A stretch of 6,601 nucleotides of DNA from Candidatus Omnitrophota bacterium (lineage in GTDB: Bacteria > Omnitrophota > Koll11 > JAHIPI01), in the NCBI GenBank assembly GCA_028718265.1, contig JAQUMG010000101.1:1-6601 (forward strand). The letters run 5' to 3'. This document shows positions 6,601-6,601 of this stretch, piece by piece. The translations under genes were made by a program, and so were the position numbers. The stretch's first letter is position 1. Each line of letters starts with the position of its first letter. Below the pieces are notes generated by a model. That model saw nothing but the letters and a program-made list of their open reading frames with translations. It was not told where the DNA came from and did not search any database.

Positions 6601-6601
6601 G

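Overview
The window reads as one leftward (minus-strand) operon of six complete housekeeping genes, in transcription order rimP, nusA, infB, trpS, scpA, scpB. It covers positions 6289 down to 16 with gaps of 17 bp or less, or a short overlap. All six products are recognisable from conserved motifs and have normal family lengths. No broken genes, insertion sequences, CRISPR arrays or rRNA/tRNA genes were found. The moderate-to-low GC content, the Lys/Glu/Ile-rich proteins, a NusA with a C-terminal helix-hairpin-helix module and a TrpRS with a Thermotoga-like cysteine motif suggest a Gram-negative, possibly anaerobic, uncultivated-type bacterium. An Omnitrophota-like lineage is my best guess, but it is low confidence and rests on general resemblance only.

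Region 6290-6601 (312 bp) holds no convincing gene but is rich in signals. Reading leftward there is a nested inverted repeat at 6600-6525 (a possible terminator of the gene beyond the window, or a dispersed palindromic repeat). Next comes an AT-rich 18-bp palindrome at 6408-6391 lying over the -35 box of a near-consensus sigma70-type promoter (TTGACA, 17 bp, TATCAT; 6401-6373). Then comes a leader of about 77 nt with a strong hairpin and T-rich tract at 6346-6307. The hairpin lies between promoter and rimP and looks like an intrinsic terminator, so it is a candidate attenuator. A six-codon leader frame with its own Shine-Dalgarno sequence occupies the left arm and loop of this hairpin.

Region 2376-6289 carries the translation/transcription block: rimP (30S maturation), nusA (pausing, termination and antitermination) and infB (initiation factor 2). 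This trio is widely conserved. The infB stop and trpS start then overlap as ATGA, joining the block to tryptophanyl-tRNA synthetase and to scpA and scpB, the kleisin and winged-helix partners of SMC in chromosome condensation and segregation. The common downstream partners of infB (rbfA, truB, ribF, rpsO) are absent, and ylxR/L7Ae-type genes are not present between nusA and infB. The operon thus appears to put ribosome assembly, translation initiation, tRNA charging and chromosome segregation under one leader-controlled promoter. It may continue past position 1, because no terminator follows scpB in the 15 bp available.

The two points most worth pursuing are the leader hairpin with its embedded mini-frame and the cysteine motif of TrpRS that matches a known [4Fe-4S] site.
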